Below, piece by piece: positions 33,996-43,019 of a stretch of DNA of 64,000 nucleotides. This DNA comes from JANWJE01 sp044326545 (GTDB lineage Bacteria > Chlamydiota > Chlamydiia > Chlamydiales > Parachlamydiaceae): NCBI GenBank assembly GCA_044326545.1, contig JBIRBM010000005.1, positions 54,789-118,788 of the forward strand. The letters are read 5' to 3'. Position numbers and translations under genes: made by a program. Every line of letters begins with the position of its first letter. Within the stretch, counting starts at the first letter, position 1. The notes under the pieces were generated by a model that made no database searches, was not told the DNA's origin, and was given only the letters and a program-made list of their open reading frames with translations.

Positions 33996-34982
33996 ATGCG
34001 AAAGTGGATAACCTTACTAATGACGTTATTGGTAGGATGCGGATCCTATGCCAATGCAAACGTAGGCCAAGTTTCTTTTGAAGCCGGCTACCGTCGTGAT
34101 ACAATTGACTGGAAAACTCGCTTCCCTAAAGATGACCCAATTTTAAAATCGACAACTAAATTTAAAGACCTCGATATTTTCCAAATTGGTGTTCATGGAA
34201 GATCAACACTTGGTTGCAATTTTTATGTTCGTGGAGATGCTTATTGGGGTTGGATTTTAGATGGTGATTTCCGTCATAGCGGAGAACTCAGCTTAGATCC
34301 AAATCGAGGTGGAAGATTTGATCCAACAGATTTTCGTGTTGGCGTGTCTGATGAATTCCGTAGCACACTTGATGAACAGTACGTGTTCGGTGTTGGTGCT
34401 GCTATTGGATATCCATTCTTCTTTTGCGATTGCACATTAGTATTAGCTCCAGTAATCGGTTACTCTGTTGATGAACAAAACGTTCAAGTTGACAACAGAA
34501 GCCTAAATTTTGCTGGTTTTGATGGCGAATATTGTGATGTTGGTGCTGGTTTTGGTGGATGCTGCAAAAACACATTCATTTCTCGCTGGTATGGTCCATT
34601 TGTAGGAGTTGATTTCGATTGGCGTCCATATAGCTCCTGCTTCAATTTATGGGCAGAGCTAGAGTACCACTGGGGTAATTTCCGTGGTAAAACAAGCCGT
34701 CTCGAGAGCGATTACACAATCTTCTCTTTTGATCGCCGCAACCGTCATTCAGACAATGCGTCTGCATGGGTGTTCACTGCTGGTTTTGACTATGATCTTT
34801 GCAACAGCTGGACAGTTGGTGTTTCTGTGAAATTCCAAGACTGGTCTGCTGACAGAAAGCACAAGACTTGCATCCGTGGTTCTGAGATTGAATACTTCGG
34901 TGAATTCTGTGATCATAAGTACAAAGAAAACAATGACTGGCGCTCTTACGCAGTTAACTTGACTTTAGGACGTGATTTCTAA
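33996..34982 (+). CDS. Cysteine-rich outer membrane protein, MOMP/Pom-like
   Basis: A 328-residue exported beta-barrel-type protein. Signal peptide MRKWITLLMTLLVGCGSYANA. The mature chain is a series of amphipathic aromatic strands ending in VNLTLGRDF with the C-terminal Phe typical of outer membrane barrels. It has about ten Cys residues (for example FFFCDCTLVL and GFGGCCKNTF), as expected where chlamydial outer membranes are stabilised by disulphide bonds instead of much peptidoglycan. It resembles the Pom porins of Protochlamydia in size and style; that assignment is inference. AAGGAA precedes the ATG, it stands alone, and it ends in a strong terminator, consistent with a highly expressed gene. 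Confidence 0.8.
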   Translation: MRKWITLLMTLLVGCGSYANANVGQVSFEAGYRRDTIDWKTRFPKDDPILKSTTKFKDLDIFQIGVHGRSTLGCNFYVRGDAYWGWILDGDFRHSGELSLDPNRGGRFDPTDFRVGVSDEFRSTLDEQYVFGVGAAIGYPFFFCDCTLVLAPVIGYSVDEQNVQVDNRSLNFAGFDGEYCDVGAGFGGCCKNTFISRWYGPFVGVDFDWRPYSSCFNLWAELEYHWGNFRGKTSRLESDYTIFSFDRRNRHSDNASAWVFTAGFDYDLCNSWTVGVSVKFQDWSADRKHKTCIRGSEIEYFGEFCDHKYKENNDWRSYAVNLTLGRDF

Positions 34983-35007
34983 TCAGGTTCTTTAGTTGAG
35001 TCTATGG

Positions 35008-35053
35008 TCGCCTAGGGCACCCTTTAAGGGTCTGCTCTAGGCGATTTTTTTTT
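35008..35053 (+). terminator. Intrinsic terminator of the outer membrane protein gene
   Basis: TCGCCTAGGGCA pairs with TGCTCTAGGCGA (one mismatch) around a small loop that is itself self-complementary (CCCTTTAAGGG). Nine T residues follow at once. It starts 25 bases after the stop codon. Confidence 0.88.
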
Positions 35054-35142
35054 CTTGTTTCCCGTCACCTAAATCTAGAAAAAATAGAACATTGACTCTC
35101 TCTCTATCTCGATTGAAAATCCCTTCCTTTCTAGTGAGATAG

Positions 35143-35293
35143 TCATTCAAGGTGAATCCTGGAATTTGGGCAACGCGAAAGCTTCCGCGCTTAAGAGATC
35201 GTAAGTCGTTTAATCATGATTTATTGACCCACTTACCATCTCTTCACGCCGAGGCTTTGGCGCACCCAAATGTCCAGGATTCAGCTTGAATGA
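35143..35293. repeat. Long inverted repeat, diverged family A, copy 9
   Basis: TCATTCAAGGTGAATCCTGG at 35143 is matched in inverted form by CCAGGATTCAGCTTGAATGA ending at 35293; the arms are about 28 bases and continue into GGAATTTGGG / CCCAAATGTCC. The central part holds GCGAAAGCTTCCGCGC and GAGGCTTTGGCGC, recalling the family A core. It fills the gap between the porin terminator and the aminopeptidase gene. Confidence 0.75.
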
Positions 35294-35419
35294 GTCTATT
35301 CTCCGGTATTGACATGTTGAATCGCTTTGTTCATCCATTTTCTGTTAACAGAAAGTTTTTGATGGCACATATCGAGTAGAGAGCTGTTATCATTTTTAGG
35401 AATTTTGTAACGAGGCATT

Positions 35420-36736
35420 ATGGCACGTGTGTGTATGATGAAGGATCTTATCGATTTTCTTGATGCTTCGCCAACGGCTTGGCATGTTGTAGCAAACGTT
35501 TCTCAGTCCTTGCGTGAAGCTGGGTTTGTCGAATTGTCAGAGGGGAATTCCTGGCACATTCGCCCTGAACAACGCTATTTTGTCACGCGCAATGGTTCAT
35601 CTCTTTGTGCTTTTATTACCCCTCGCTCTTTGCCAAAAAGCGTGAGGCTTTTCGCTTCCCATACTGATAGTCCAAGTTTTAAATTGAAGCCTCATTCAGA
35701 AATTCGTAAACATCATATGATCATCCTTGGAGTTGAAATCTACGGATCTCCTTTGTTGAATTCTTGGTTGAATCGTGATTTAGGGATTGCTGGTCGGGTC
35801 GTCTATTTTGATGGCAAAGGAAAAATAAAAGAGAGCCTTGTGCGGCTTGATCGATATCCTTTGGTCATTCCACAGCTGGCGATTCACTTAGATCGAGAAG
35901 TGAACGAAAAAGGATGCATTCTCAATAAGCAAGACCATTTGCATGTATTAGTTGGTCTAGAAAGTTCATTTAAAAAGAACTCCTCTCTATTGGAAGATCT
36001 TTTGGGTGACATGATCGATTTAAAAGAGATCATTTCACATGATCTCTTTCTTTATCCGTTGGAAAAAACGCGACTTGTTGGGTTGGATGACGCATTCGTA
36101 GCCGGTTATCGAATCGATAGTTTATCTAGTGTTCATGCTGCTTTGCATGCCCTTTTGAATGCGCCGGACCCATTAGATCATGATATTAAGATGACAATTT
36201 TTTGGGACAATGAAGAAGTTGGTTCTCATACAGCTCAAGGGGCGGATTCTCCCTTTTTTAATCAGATTGCAGAGCGTATTATTAACGGATATCAAGGAAA
36301 TCGTGAAGATTATTTTTGTTTAGTCAATCGATCAACTTGCCTCTCAATTGATTTAGCTCATGCTCTTCATCCTAATTATGTTGATCGACACGATCCTTAT
36401 CATCAACCCATTTTGGGTAAAGGTGTTGTGCTCAAGAACAACGCCCAGCAACGCTATGCAACATCAGCTCGCTCTGTATTGCCCGTTAAATGGATGGCTG
36501 GAATTAAGCAACTGCCTCTACAGCAATTTGTTGGGCGCAATGATATTCCTTGCGGATCAACGATCGGACCTTTACAAGCCTCCCTTTCAGGGATGCCTAC
36601 AGTAGATATTGGGTGCGGCCAGCTTTCAATGCATTCATGCCGAGAACTGATGGCTTGTCAAGACCACATTGAGATGTGCCATTTATTAACTGGGCTATTT
36701 GAAGTCTCTGAATGGCCGCAATTAGGTGAAAAGTAA
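35420..36736 (+). CDS. M18 family aminopeptidase (aspartyl aminopeptidase type)
   Basis: 438 residues. The M18 di-zinc signatures are present: LFASHTDSPSFKLKP with the first His/Asp ligands, VRLDRYPLVIPQLAIHLDRE, RLVGLDDAFVAGYRIDSL, FWDNEEVGSHTAQGADSPF with Glu ligand and general base, and MHSCRELMACQDHIEM near the C-terminus. It removes N-terminal Asp/Glu or other residues from peptides in the cytosol, as a dodecamer in known members. A GAGG lies five bases before the ATG; ATGs at 35435 and 35438 are alternatives. It fits a host-peptide-scavenging lifestyle beside the M1 and M24 enzymes in this window. Confidence 0.94.
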   Translation: MARVCMMKDLIDFLDASPTAWHVVANVSQSLREAGFVELSEGNSWHIRPEQRYFVTRNGSSLCAFITPRSLPKSVRLFASHTDSPSFKLKPHSEIRKHHMIILGVEIYGSPLLNSWLNRDLGIAGRVVYFDGKGKIKESLVRLDRYPLVIPQLAIHLDREVNEKGCILNKQDHLHVLVGLESSFKKNSSLLEDLLGDMIDLKEIISHDLFLYPLEKTRLVGLDDAFVAGYRIDSLSSVHAALHALLNAPDPLDHDIKMTIFWDNEEVGSHTAQGADSPFFNQIAERIINGYQGNREDYFCLVNRSTCLSIDLAHALHPNYVDRHDPYHQPILGKGVVLKNNAQQRYATSARSVLPVKWMAGIKQLPLQQFVGRNDIPCGSTIGPLQASLSGMPTVDIGCGQLSMHSCRELMACQDHIEMCHLLTGLFEVSEWPQLGEK

Positions 36737-36760
36737 CAGAGGGTCTTTTAGATCGCCTTT

Positions 36761-36830
36761 TAGAACCTGTTCACCATCTTTGATCCGATGAGTTTCTGTT
36801 TGCTCATTTCGTTGATAACGGCAAACAGAA
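36761..36830 (+). repeat. Family B end plus a 10-bp hairpin
   Basis: TAGAACCTGTTCACCATCTT and TGATCCG (36761-36787) are a family B end. Just after it, TTCTGTTTGC (36794-36803) pairs with GCAAACAGAA (36821-36830). The block lies between the convergent M18 and der genes and may end transcription from both sides, though no T-run is present. Confidence 0.55.
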
Positions 36831-36860
36831 CCATTGGATGAGGGTTTGACAAGGTTTTTT

Positions 36861-38330
36861 TTACCCTATTTCATCTTCATTATCGAATTGGTAGTCATGA
36901 TCATCGTCTTCATATTTATTTCCCTGTTCGCTTGCCTGCTTTTCTAATTCTTTATGTTTGTGGTCGGCATGTTTGTGTGGGAGTTTTTGAACTTCTTGAG
37001 AAAGAGGCCGCTCTTTTTTTTCTTTTCCTTTTAGGAACATTCGGATCGGTACCCCGGTAAATTGATAGACCTCTCGAAACTGATTGTACAGATATTTTTT
37101 ATAGCTCTCAATCATCAGATTCGGATAATTCACAAATAGAACGAATTTGGGCGGTTGAATATCAACTTGGGCCATATAATAAATGCGTAGCCTCTTTCCC
37201 ATAATCATAGGAGGGTGATTTCTTTGTAAAGCCGATACGATAAATTTATTGAGTTGATGGGTGGTGATACGCTCCAGTGAATGTTGGTGAACCTCGTCAA
37301 TTAGGGGAAATATTTTTTCGATATTGCGTCCTGTGATGGCAGAAGTAAAGATTTTAGGGCAATGCTTAAGAAAAGGGACCTCTTCTTCAACAGTTGTCAG
37401 AACATGCTCCATCCGAAAGCCTTTGACCAAATCCCATTTATTAAATAAAATGATGCATCCTTTTCCGGCTTCTTCAATGCGGTTGGCTATTTTTTTGTCT
37501 TGTGCTGTCATTCCTTCTTGAACATCGAGCATTAAGATGCATAAATCAGCTCGCTCAATGGCTCGTTCTGTTCGAATCGCTGCAAACTTATCGACAACTT
37601 CGTGTTCGGATCCTTTGCGTCTTATCCCTGCTGTATCGATAAAGGTGTAGAGTTTGTCTTGATGGGTCAATGTGATATCGACACTGTCTCGTGTTGTGCC
37701 GGGGATTGGGCTGACAATGCAGCGCTGTTCATCCAACACATAATTAACCAGAGATGATTTTCCAACATTTGGCCTTCCGACGATCGCAACTTTGATCGCA
37801 TCGGGATGCTCTTGCATTTCTTCTTGTATTGGGGGAATATCATTCAAAGCAGCTTCCAATAACTCTGCAATTTGCCACCCTTGTGCGGCGGAAACGGCAA
37901 TGATACGAGAAATTCCAAGGCAGTGAAATTGATGCATCAAAGGAGTTTGACTCAAGTTATCAATTTTATTCACTGCTAGACAGACCGGTTTTTTGGTCTT
38001 TAACAGAATGGTTGACACTTCTTTGTCTAGATCAGTCACTCCAATATGGGCATCAACGACCTGAATGATTGTATCTGCTTCCTCGATAGCAATTTCAGCC
38101 TGGCGCTTAATTTCTTCATTAAAAGCGACTTTAGAGCGGGGATTAATCCCTCCGGTGTCAATGACTTCAAAATGGAAACCAAAAAGATCGCTTTCTGCAT
38201 AAAGTCGATCACGTGTGATTCCTTCTGCTTCGTCAACGATGGCAATTTTCTCTTTGCAAATGCGATTAAATAAAGCAGATTTCCCCACATTGGGTCTGCC
38301 TACGATGGCTAATTTAGGGAGATGGGTCAT
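36861..38330 (-). CDS. der: Ribosome-assembly GTPase Der (EngA)
   Basis: 489 residues with the two tandem GTPase domains unique to Der. First domain: GRPNVGKSALFN (residue 11 on), VIDTGGINPRS, AVNKIDN. Second: GRPNVGKSSLVNYV near residue 185, FIDTAGIRRKG, LFNKWDLVKG. A KH-like domain follows (KFVLFVNYPNLMIESYKKYL), ending PIRMFLKGKEKKE. About 45 extra C-terminal residues are charged and rich in His, Lys, Glu and Asp. It acts in 50S subunit maturation. AGGA lies a few bases before the ATG. It stands alone, with convergent M18 and divergent SulP neighbours. Confidence 0.96.
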   Translation of the reverse strand: MTHLPKLAIVGRPNVGKSALFNRICKEKIAIVDEAEGITRDRLYAESDLFGFHFEVIDTGGINPRSKVAFNEEIKRQAEIAIEEADTIIQVVDAHIGVTDLDKEVSTILLKTKKPVCLAVNKIDNLSQTPLMHQFHCLGISRIIAVSAAQGWQIAELLEAALNDIPPIQEEMQEHPDAIKVAIVGRPNVGKSSLVNYVLDEQRCIVSPIPGTTRDSVDITLTHQDKLYTFIDTAGIRRKGSEHEVVDKFAAIRTERAIERADLCILMLDVQEGMTAQDKKIANRIEEAGKGCIILFNKWDLVKGFRMEHVLTTVEEEVPFLKHCPKIFTSAITGRNIEKIFPLIDEVHQHSLERITTHQLNKFIVSALQRNHPPMIMGKRLRIYYMAQVDIQPPKFVLFVNYPNLMIESYKKYLYNQFREVYQFTGVPIRMFLKGKEKKERPLSQEVQKLPHKHADHKHKELEKQASEQGNKYEDDDHDYQFDNEDEIG

Positions 38331-38654
38331 ATGTCCTACTTGACGATTATAATTGAGAACCCATCTTCATGCAGACAGATTCTTAGAGCCTAGATTTTAA
38401 ATTAAACGCGATTAAAAACAAACTTTTTTAGATTACTGTGTAAGAATAATTCCAAAAGTTTTATAATAGTTGCTGACTCGTTTAAGTCTACACTTCTTCT
38501 AATTGAATCCTCGAGCTTTGATTGCGTCAAAGCGGGCTCATCCTGAAACAGCATTTTTGTTACCTAAGGTGTTGAAGAGTCTCTAAACAGCTTCTAAAAA
38601 TTTCTTTTCATCTGTTTATTCTTTGCGGGAAATTAACTAATATTTAAGTTTATT
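38331..38654. other. Intergenic between divergent der and SulP genes
   Basis: 324 bases with no gene, no family A/B repeat and no strong hairpin that I could find. It must carry both promoters. Confidence 0.4.
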
Positions 38655-40592
38655 ATGGCATATATTTATACTTCTCAAGATGATATTTCTTTAACCTACT
38701 TCAAGAAAGATTTTGAGCGTTATTCTTGGAGTTCTTTGCGCTCAGACATGATGGCAGGGCTTGCCGTTTCAATGTTGACTCTTCCTCAATCATTGGCTTT
38801 TGCCTTAGTTGCGGGATTGCCTGTTTCAACCGGCCTCTATGCCGCCATTTTTTCTTCAATTATTGTCGCCCTTTTCGGCTCTTCGAGGCATCTGATTGTC
38901 GGGCCAAGCAATGCGATTGCGATTTTAATTCAAGGAGGTATCTCCACTGTTTTATTTACCTATTATCGAGATGTGACGGGGCCTGAAAGGGAGGAGTTAG
39001 TCCTACAGATCTTAACGCAGCTTATGCTGCTGGTTGGATTGATTCAAATTCTAGCTGCATTTTTAAAGTTGGGAAGACTTACCCATTTTGTTAGTCATAC
39101 TGTGACGATTGCCTATGTGTCAGGTGTTGCCTTAGCTCTTGTGATTAATCAGCTCTTTCCTTTATTGGGAATGGATGTGCCTGCAAATGTTTCTTCTCTC
39201 TACGAGCGAAGTGTGTATATTTTAACTCATTTATATGCGGCTCATTTACCGACGGCTCTGATTGGAGGAACCTGCTTTTTATTTTTGATTGTCCTTAGGC
39301 GGATTGATCGCAAGATTCCAGCAGGCGCCATTATGTTGGCAACTGTAGCCCTTCTAGCCTATTTTTTGGATTATTTTTATCATTATTTTCAATTTAATGA
39401 CTATCAATTCCTAGATTGGAAGCGGGTTGAATTGTGGGTGCAAGGAATTGCAGTTGTAGGTGATACGCAAGGAAATGGATTTATTCCAAAAGTCGAGTTA
39501 CCTTATTTCGATCCCGGTATTTTAAACAACTTGCTTCCCGTTGCCTTTGCTATTGCCCTTTTGAGCGTCATGGAGGCGACGGCAACCACTAAAACGATTG
39601 CGGCAAGCTCCGGTCAGCATCTGTCAACCAATCAAGAAATTTTTGGATTAGGCTTGGGCAATTTTTTTTCGGCATTTATTGGAGCGATGCCTCTTTCTGG
39701 AAGTACTTCACGTAGTTCAATTAATTATGAAAATGGAGCAAAATCTCGTTTAGCGGCTCTATTCAACTCGTTATATGTTTATTTGTTAATTGTGGCATTT
39801 GGATTCTTAATTCGACACATCCCAATTACAGCTTTTGCAGCACTCCTTATTGTTTCATCGGGAAATATCGTCAATATTAAGCAGCTTTTTTTATGTTTAA
39901 AGGCAACGCGCTCTGACGCTTTTGTGCTGGTATTAACGTTGCTCTCCTGTCTATTTTTAAGTTTAGATATTGCTTTTTATATCGGTGTTGCAATGTCTAT
40001 CTCCCTTTATTTGAAAAAAGCAGCAATTCCTCAGCTTATTGAATTTAAAGTCGATGAATTCGGTGTTTTGCATGCCCTTGAAGATCATCATCAAAACGAG
40101 CCTCGTAAAATTCGTTTTATTAAAGTTGAGGGAGAATTGTTTTTTGGGGCAGCCGATATTTTTCAAAGCACTCTTAAATCGATTACAGAGGATGATACCA
40201 CCACCCGTGTGATTATTTTACAGTTAAAGAATGCGCGAGACATTGATGCGACAGCTTGTTTGGCTTTACAGCATTTGCATGATTATTTAAAAAGTTCGGG
40301 GCGTCATTTGATTGCTTGTGGGATTACGCATCAGGTTTGGGATGTTTTAAGTGATTCTGGCATGATAGAGATTGTTGGGAAAAACAATCTGTTTATTTTT
40401 GATGAACGGCACCCTTATTTGTCTGTTCAAAAAGCTTTTTTAAGGGGAAATGATCTTTTGAATGCTGAATCTGCTAAAGCGTCTGATGTGCAAGCTCCAG
40501 CAAATCCCTCTTTTTCCAATCTTCAATCCGGTGATCCTAGCTCCATGCTCTCTCCCCTCAATCCTGAGGAAGAATTAAAACCTGCCACTTGA
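38655..40592 (+). CDS. SulP/SLC26 family anion transporter with STAS domain
   Basis: A 645-residue protein. A membrane domain of about 450 residues opens with the SulP signature LRSDMMAGLAVSMLTLPQSL and AFALVAGLPVSTGLYAAIFS. A cytoplasmic STAS domain lies at about 490-590 (IRFIKVEGELFFGAADIFQS, VIILQLKNARDIDATACLAL). The family imports or exchanges sulfate, bicarbonate, C4-dicarboxylates or other anions; the substrate is not fixed by sequence. The final ~45 residues are Ser/Pro rich and low complexity. There is no ribosome site of note. It stands alone. Confidence 0.92.
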   Translation: MAYIYTSQDDISLTYFKKDFERYSWSSLRSDMMAGLAVSMLTLPQSLAFALVAGLPVSTGLYAAIFSSIIVALFGSSRHLIVGPSNAIAILIQGGISTVLFTYYRDVTGPEREELVLQILTQLMLLVGLIQILAAFLKLGRLTHFVSHTVTIAYVSGVALALVINQLFPLLGMDVPANVSSLYERSVYILTHLYAAHLPTALIGGTCFLFLIVLRRIDRKIPAGAIMLATVALLAYFLDYFYHYFQFNDYQFLDWKRVELWVQGIAVVGDTQGNGFIPKVELPYFDPGILNNLLPVAFAIALLSVMEATATTKTIAASSGQHLSTNQEIFGLGLGNFFSAFIGAMPLSGSTSRSSINYENGAKSRLAALFNSLYVYLLIVAFGFLIRHIPITAFAALLIVSSGNIVNIKQLFLCLKATRSDAFVLVLTLLSCLFLSLDIAFYIGVAMSISLYLKKAAIPQLIEFKVDEFGVLHALEDHHQNEPRKIRFIKVEGELFFGAADIFQSTLKSITEDDTTTRVIILQLKNARDIDATACLALQHLHDYLKSSGRHLIACGITHQVWDVLSDSGMIEIVGKNNLFIFDERHPYLSVQKAFLRGNDLLNAESAKASDVQAPANPSFSNLQSGDPSSMLSPLNPEEELKPAT

Positions 40593-40774
40593 GCAATCGG
40601 ATCATCGATTTAGAAGCTCCCTATACAAGTGGATCTTTCTTTTTTTTACAATCTGCTTTTGTATTTCTAATTAAATGAAAACTTAATTATTCATTAATAT
40701 TTTTTTTCTAATATTAAGAACTAGGAGAGTCCCTGTCTGATCATTATGCTTGAACCTGATCAAGGAGAGAGAAG

Positions 40775-42586
40775 ATGAGTATTCAGCCTATTCAAGATGC
40801 TAGAGAGTCTGTTAACATGCAAAACGAGTTGAATCTCATGATGTCCTCTCAGAGTTCTGGAAGAAAGAAAGCTGACTGGCAAGGCAAGAGAGTTGTTTTT
40901 CAAAATGAATCTCAAATATCCTCTTCTATTGAGGCGATTAGGAAAAATGCAATTGACGCTAAAACTCAGATTGCCGAAAAGGAGATGGATCTCAAAAACG
41001 AAAAAAGTATTGTGAATGAATTTATTGGTAAACACTCAACTGTTTTAACTAAACTCTACTTTTTTGCTCATCCGAAAAAAAAAGCCAACTATCAAGATCA
41101 ATTAAAAAACAAGCAAAACGCTGTCACTATTGCTGATACTCAGCTAGAAGAGACGGTCGAACAATCTGTAGACAAACACATCAAAGAAATCAAGACCCTT
41201 TTATCTTATCTGATGGAGGACATTCACCTAGGAATGCACGAGATTAACAACCCCTCCTTTGTCGCGAGAAATAGGGGGATTAATCAGCATGTTCTTCACG
41301 ATATTCAAGGTTTACTAGACGAAGTTGAATGCATGCTCCCGGAAAAATCTGAGGCACTCAAAACAAATTATCGTATTGTAAAACAAGAGATGGAAATTGC
41401 AGAAAGAGAGTTTGAAAAGATTGTCTCTAGAGAAACTTTTTTTCGTTTAAAAGAGATCATCAATGATGGAGAAATAGCTCAGGCAATATATCGAAACACC
41501 TCTTTTGAAATGATAAATAAAAAGAAAGAATTAGAACAATTAATCGATAGCCAAGTGGGGATGACATCTCCATTAGAAGAAGAGAGTCAAAAACAGGCGG
41601 TAGAAATCGAAAAATTGATCGAGGAGATAAAGGATCAAATAAAAGAACTTCAAATCAAAATGGATCGGAACGAAGCTCTGATTGTATCGAATCGTGCAGA
41701 TTATCACGCTCAATTTAGTCAATTAGTCGAAGATGATAAGCAAGAGCTCAGAAAATTCTTAGATAAAAAGAATAAAATCCTTGAGTCTGCTCAGACAAAA
41801 AAAGTCAAACTGATCAAGCGATGTTTTCAAGTTTTTTCTTCAAGAAAAAAAATGATTGTTGAAATGAATAGCGTGGGAACTCCTCGGCAGAGGCTTGAAA
41901 AGCAATTGGTAGAGACTCCCTTATTGATAGGAACACCAAGATCTGCGAACCAATTGCATTATGTCAAGTCTCAATTTGATACATGGATCTCTATTGGAAC
42001 TAGCAGAATGACAAAAACTAGCGACGAGGATGCTAAACACCTTATTAAGCAAAATGCAGCCATAAACAATCTCTTGAAACGTTCTTTAATCAAATTTGAT
42101 AAAACGCCGGACGCGATGAAAAAAACCACGTTAAAAGTGGTCTACGATGAGAAGAAAAATATTCAGGCATCTGCATTATTTAAAATAGATGAGAGCAGAG
42201 AGAATCTTGATAAGAATGGAAATCTTCAATGGAAGTCGCTGCCTTTGTATATTTCTTATATCAGCACGGCTCCTTGGAATCTTCGGATTCAAACGGATGA
42301 GAATAAGGATCCAAGAAGCGTTGAGGGAGCAGCGACTGCTTTAATTGAAGCAGCGATTTATGAAAGCATCAAGAAAGGGACAAAAGGAGCTGTGGCTTTG
42401 GAATCGGTGCCGGCGGCTCAAGATTTCTATAAGAAGCTAGGGTTCAAAGAAACAACCTGGAAACCATCAGAAGATGGATTAATCTCAATGGAGCTCTCGA
42501 TTGAAGACGCTAGGGCGTTTTTAGCTTCACATCGAGCAGGCAGGGCTGTTGTCGACGACAATATCCCAACAACACGTCTCATTTGA
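40775..42586 (+). CDS. Coiled-coil protein with C-terminal GNAT acetyltransferase domain
   Basis: 603 residues with no signal peptide. Residues 50-350 are mostly charged helix with heptad-like coiled coils (EEIKDQIKELQIKMDRNEAL). Residues about 375-450 are a linker. Residues 450-575 look like a GNAT N-acetyltransferase: the strand LPLYISYISTAPWNLRI, the region GAATALIEAAIYESIKKG, which sits where the acetyl-CoA-binding helix is expected, the strand KGAVALESVP, then AAQDFYKKLGFKET, the strongly diagnostic motif B. The classic Q/R-x-x-G-x-G/A loop is modified. AAGGAGAGAGAAG directly precedes the ATG. The mixture suggests a secreted effector that acetylates a host or bacterial protein; substrate and secretion are inferred. 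Confidence 0.7.
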   Translation: MSIQPIQDARESVNMQNELNLMMSSQSSGRKKADWQGKRVVFQNESQISSSIEAIRKNAIDAKTQIAEKEMDLKNEKSIVNEFIGKHSTVLTKLYFFAHPKKKANYQDQLKNKQNAVTIADTQLEETVEQSVDKHIKEIKTLLSYLMEDIHLGMHEINNPSFVARNRGINQHVLHDIQGLLDEVECMLPEKSEALKTNYRIVKQEMEIAEREFEKIVSRETFFRLKEIINDGEIAQAIYRNTSFEMINKKKELEQLIDSQVGMTSPLEEESQKQAVEIEKLIEEIKDQIKELQIKMDRNEALIVSNRADYHAQFSQLVEDDKQELRKFLDKKNKILESAQTKKVKLIKRCFQVFSSRKKMIVEMNSVGTPRQRLEKQLVETPLLIGTPRSANQLHYVKSQFDTWISIGTSRMTKTSDEDAKHLIKQNAAINNLLKRSLIKFDKTPDAMKKTTLKVVYDEKKNIQASALFKIDESRENLDKNGNLQWKSLPLYISYISTAPWNLRIQTDENKDPRSVEGAATALIEAAIYESIKKGTKGAVALESVPAAQDFYKKLGFKETTWKPSEDGLISMELSIEDARAFLASHRAGRAVVDDNIPTTRLI

Positions 42587-42588
42587 CT

Positions 42589-42819
42589 CTATGTTTTATC
42601 TTCAGAATCATGATTGGTTTCATCTCTTTTAGGCAAGGGACAATGATTTTTTCCAAGCAGTTGGTAAAGAACGCACCAACTCATCATCACTTCAAAAAAA
42701 ACAAACAAAGAGACAATTAAAATCATCCAGCTTTGCTGCCAAATTGCATACAGAAAAAGAATCACAGCTAGGATGAGGCGTAGGAGTCGCTCGGCTGTGT
42801 TGATGTTTTTTTTGAACAT
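42589..42819 (-). CDS. DUF2892-type small inner membrane protein
   Basis: 76 residues from ATG 42817-42819 (GGAG seven bases upstream; the longer frame is not needed). It starts MFKKNINTAERLLRLILAVI, has two membrane helices and then MMSWCVLYQLLGKNHCPLPK. The NxxxxER-x-x-R start and the WC-x-x-Y-x-L-x-G motif are those of DUF2892 proteins (YgaP/rhodanese-linked membrane domain). Role unknown, often linked to sulfur or redox metabolism because of the conserved Cys. It is convergent with the GNAT gene, two bases away. Confidence 0.82.
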   Translation of the reverse strand: MFKKNINTAERLLRLILAVILFLYAIWQQSWMILIVSLFVFFEVMMSWCVLYQLLGKNHCPLPKRDETNHDSEDKT

Positions 42820-42872
42820 ATTTCGCTCCACTTTATTGCTGATGAAAACTTATCTTGATATTTAGAGCTCTC

Positions 42873-42990
42873 GGGGTTGAAAGCTTACAAAGGGGACAAT
42901 ATCTCTCTTTCGATATTGCCCCCTTTGCAAGCTTTCAAGCCGAAGGCTTTGGCTCAATCCAAATCGTACTCACGGTGCGTCAGGTGAGTT
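42873..42990. repeat. Inverted repeat plus family A half-copy 10
   Basis: GGGGTTGAAAGCTTACAAAG (from 42873) is inverted at CTTTGCAAGCTTTCAAGCC (to 42941), arms about 30 bases with GACAATATC / GATATTGCC. It then runs on as GGCTTTGGCTCAATCCAAAT, CGGTGCGTCAGGTGAGTT, the right half of family A. It precedes the M24 gene. Confidence 0.75.
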
Positions 42991-43019
42991 ATTAAACATG
43001 ATCACTCTAAAGGTAAAAA

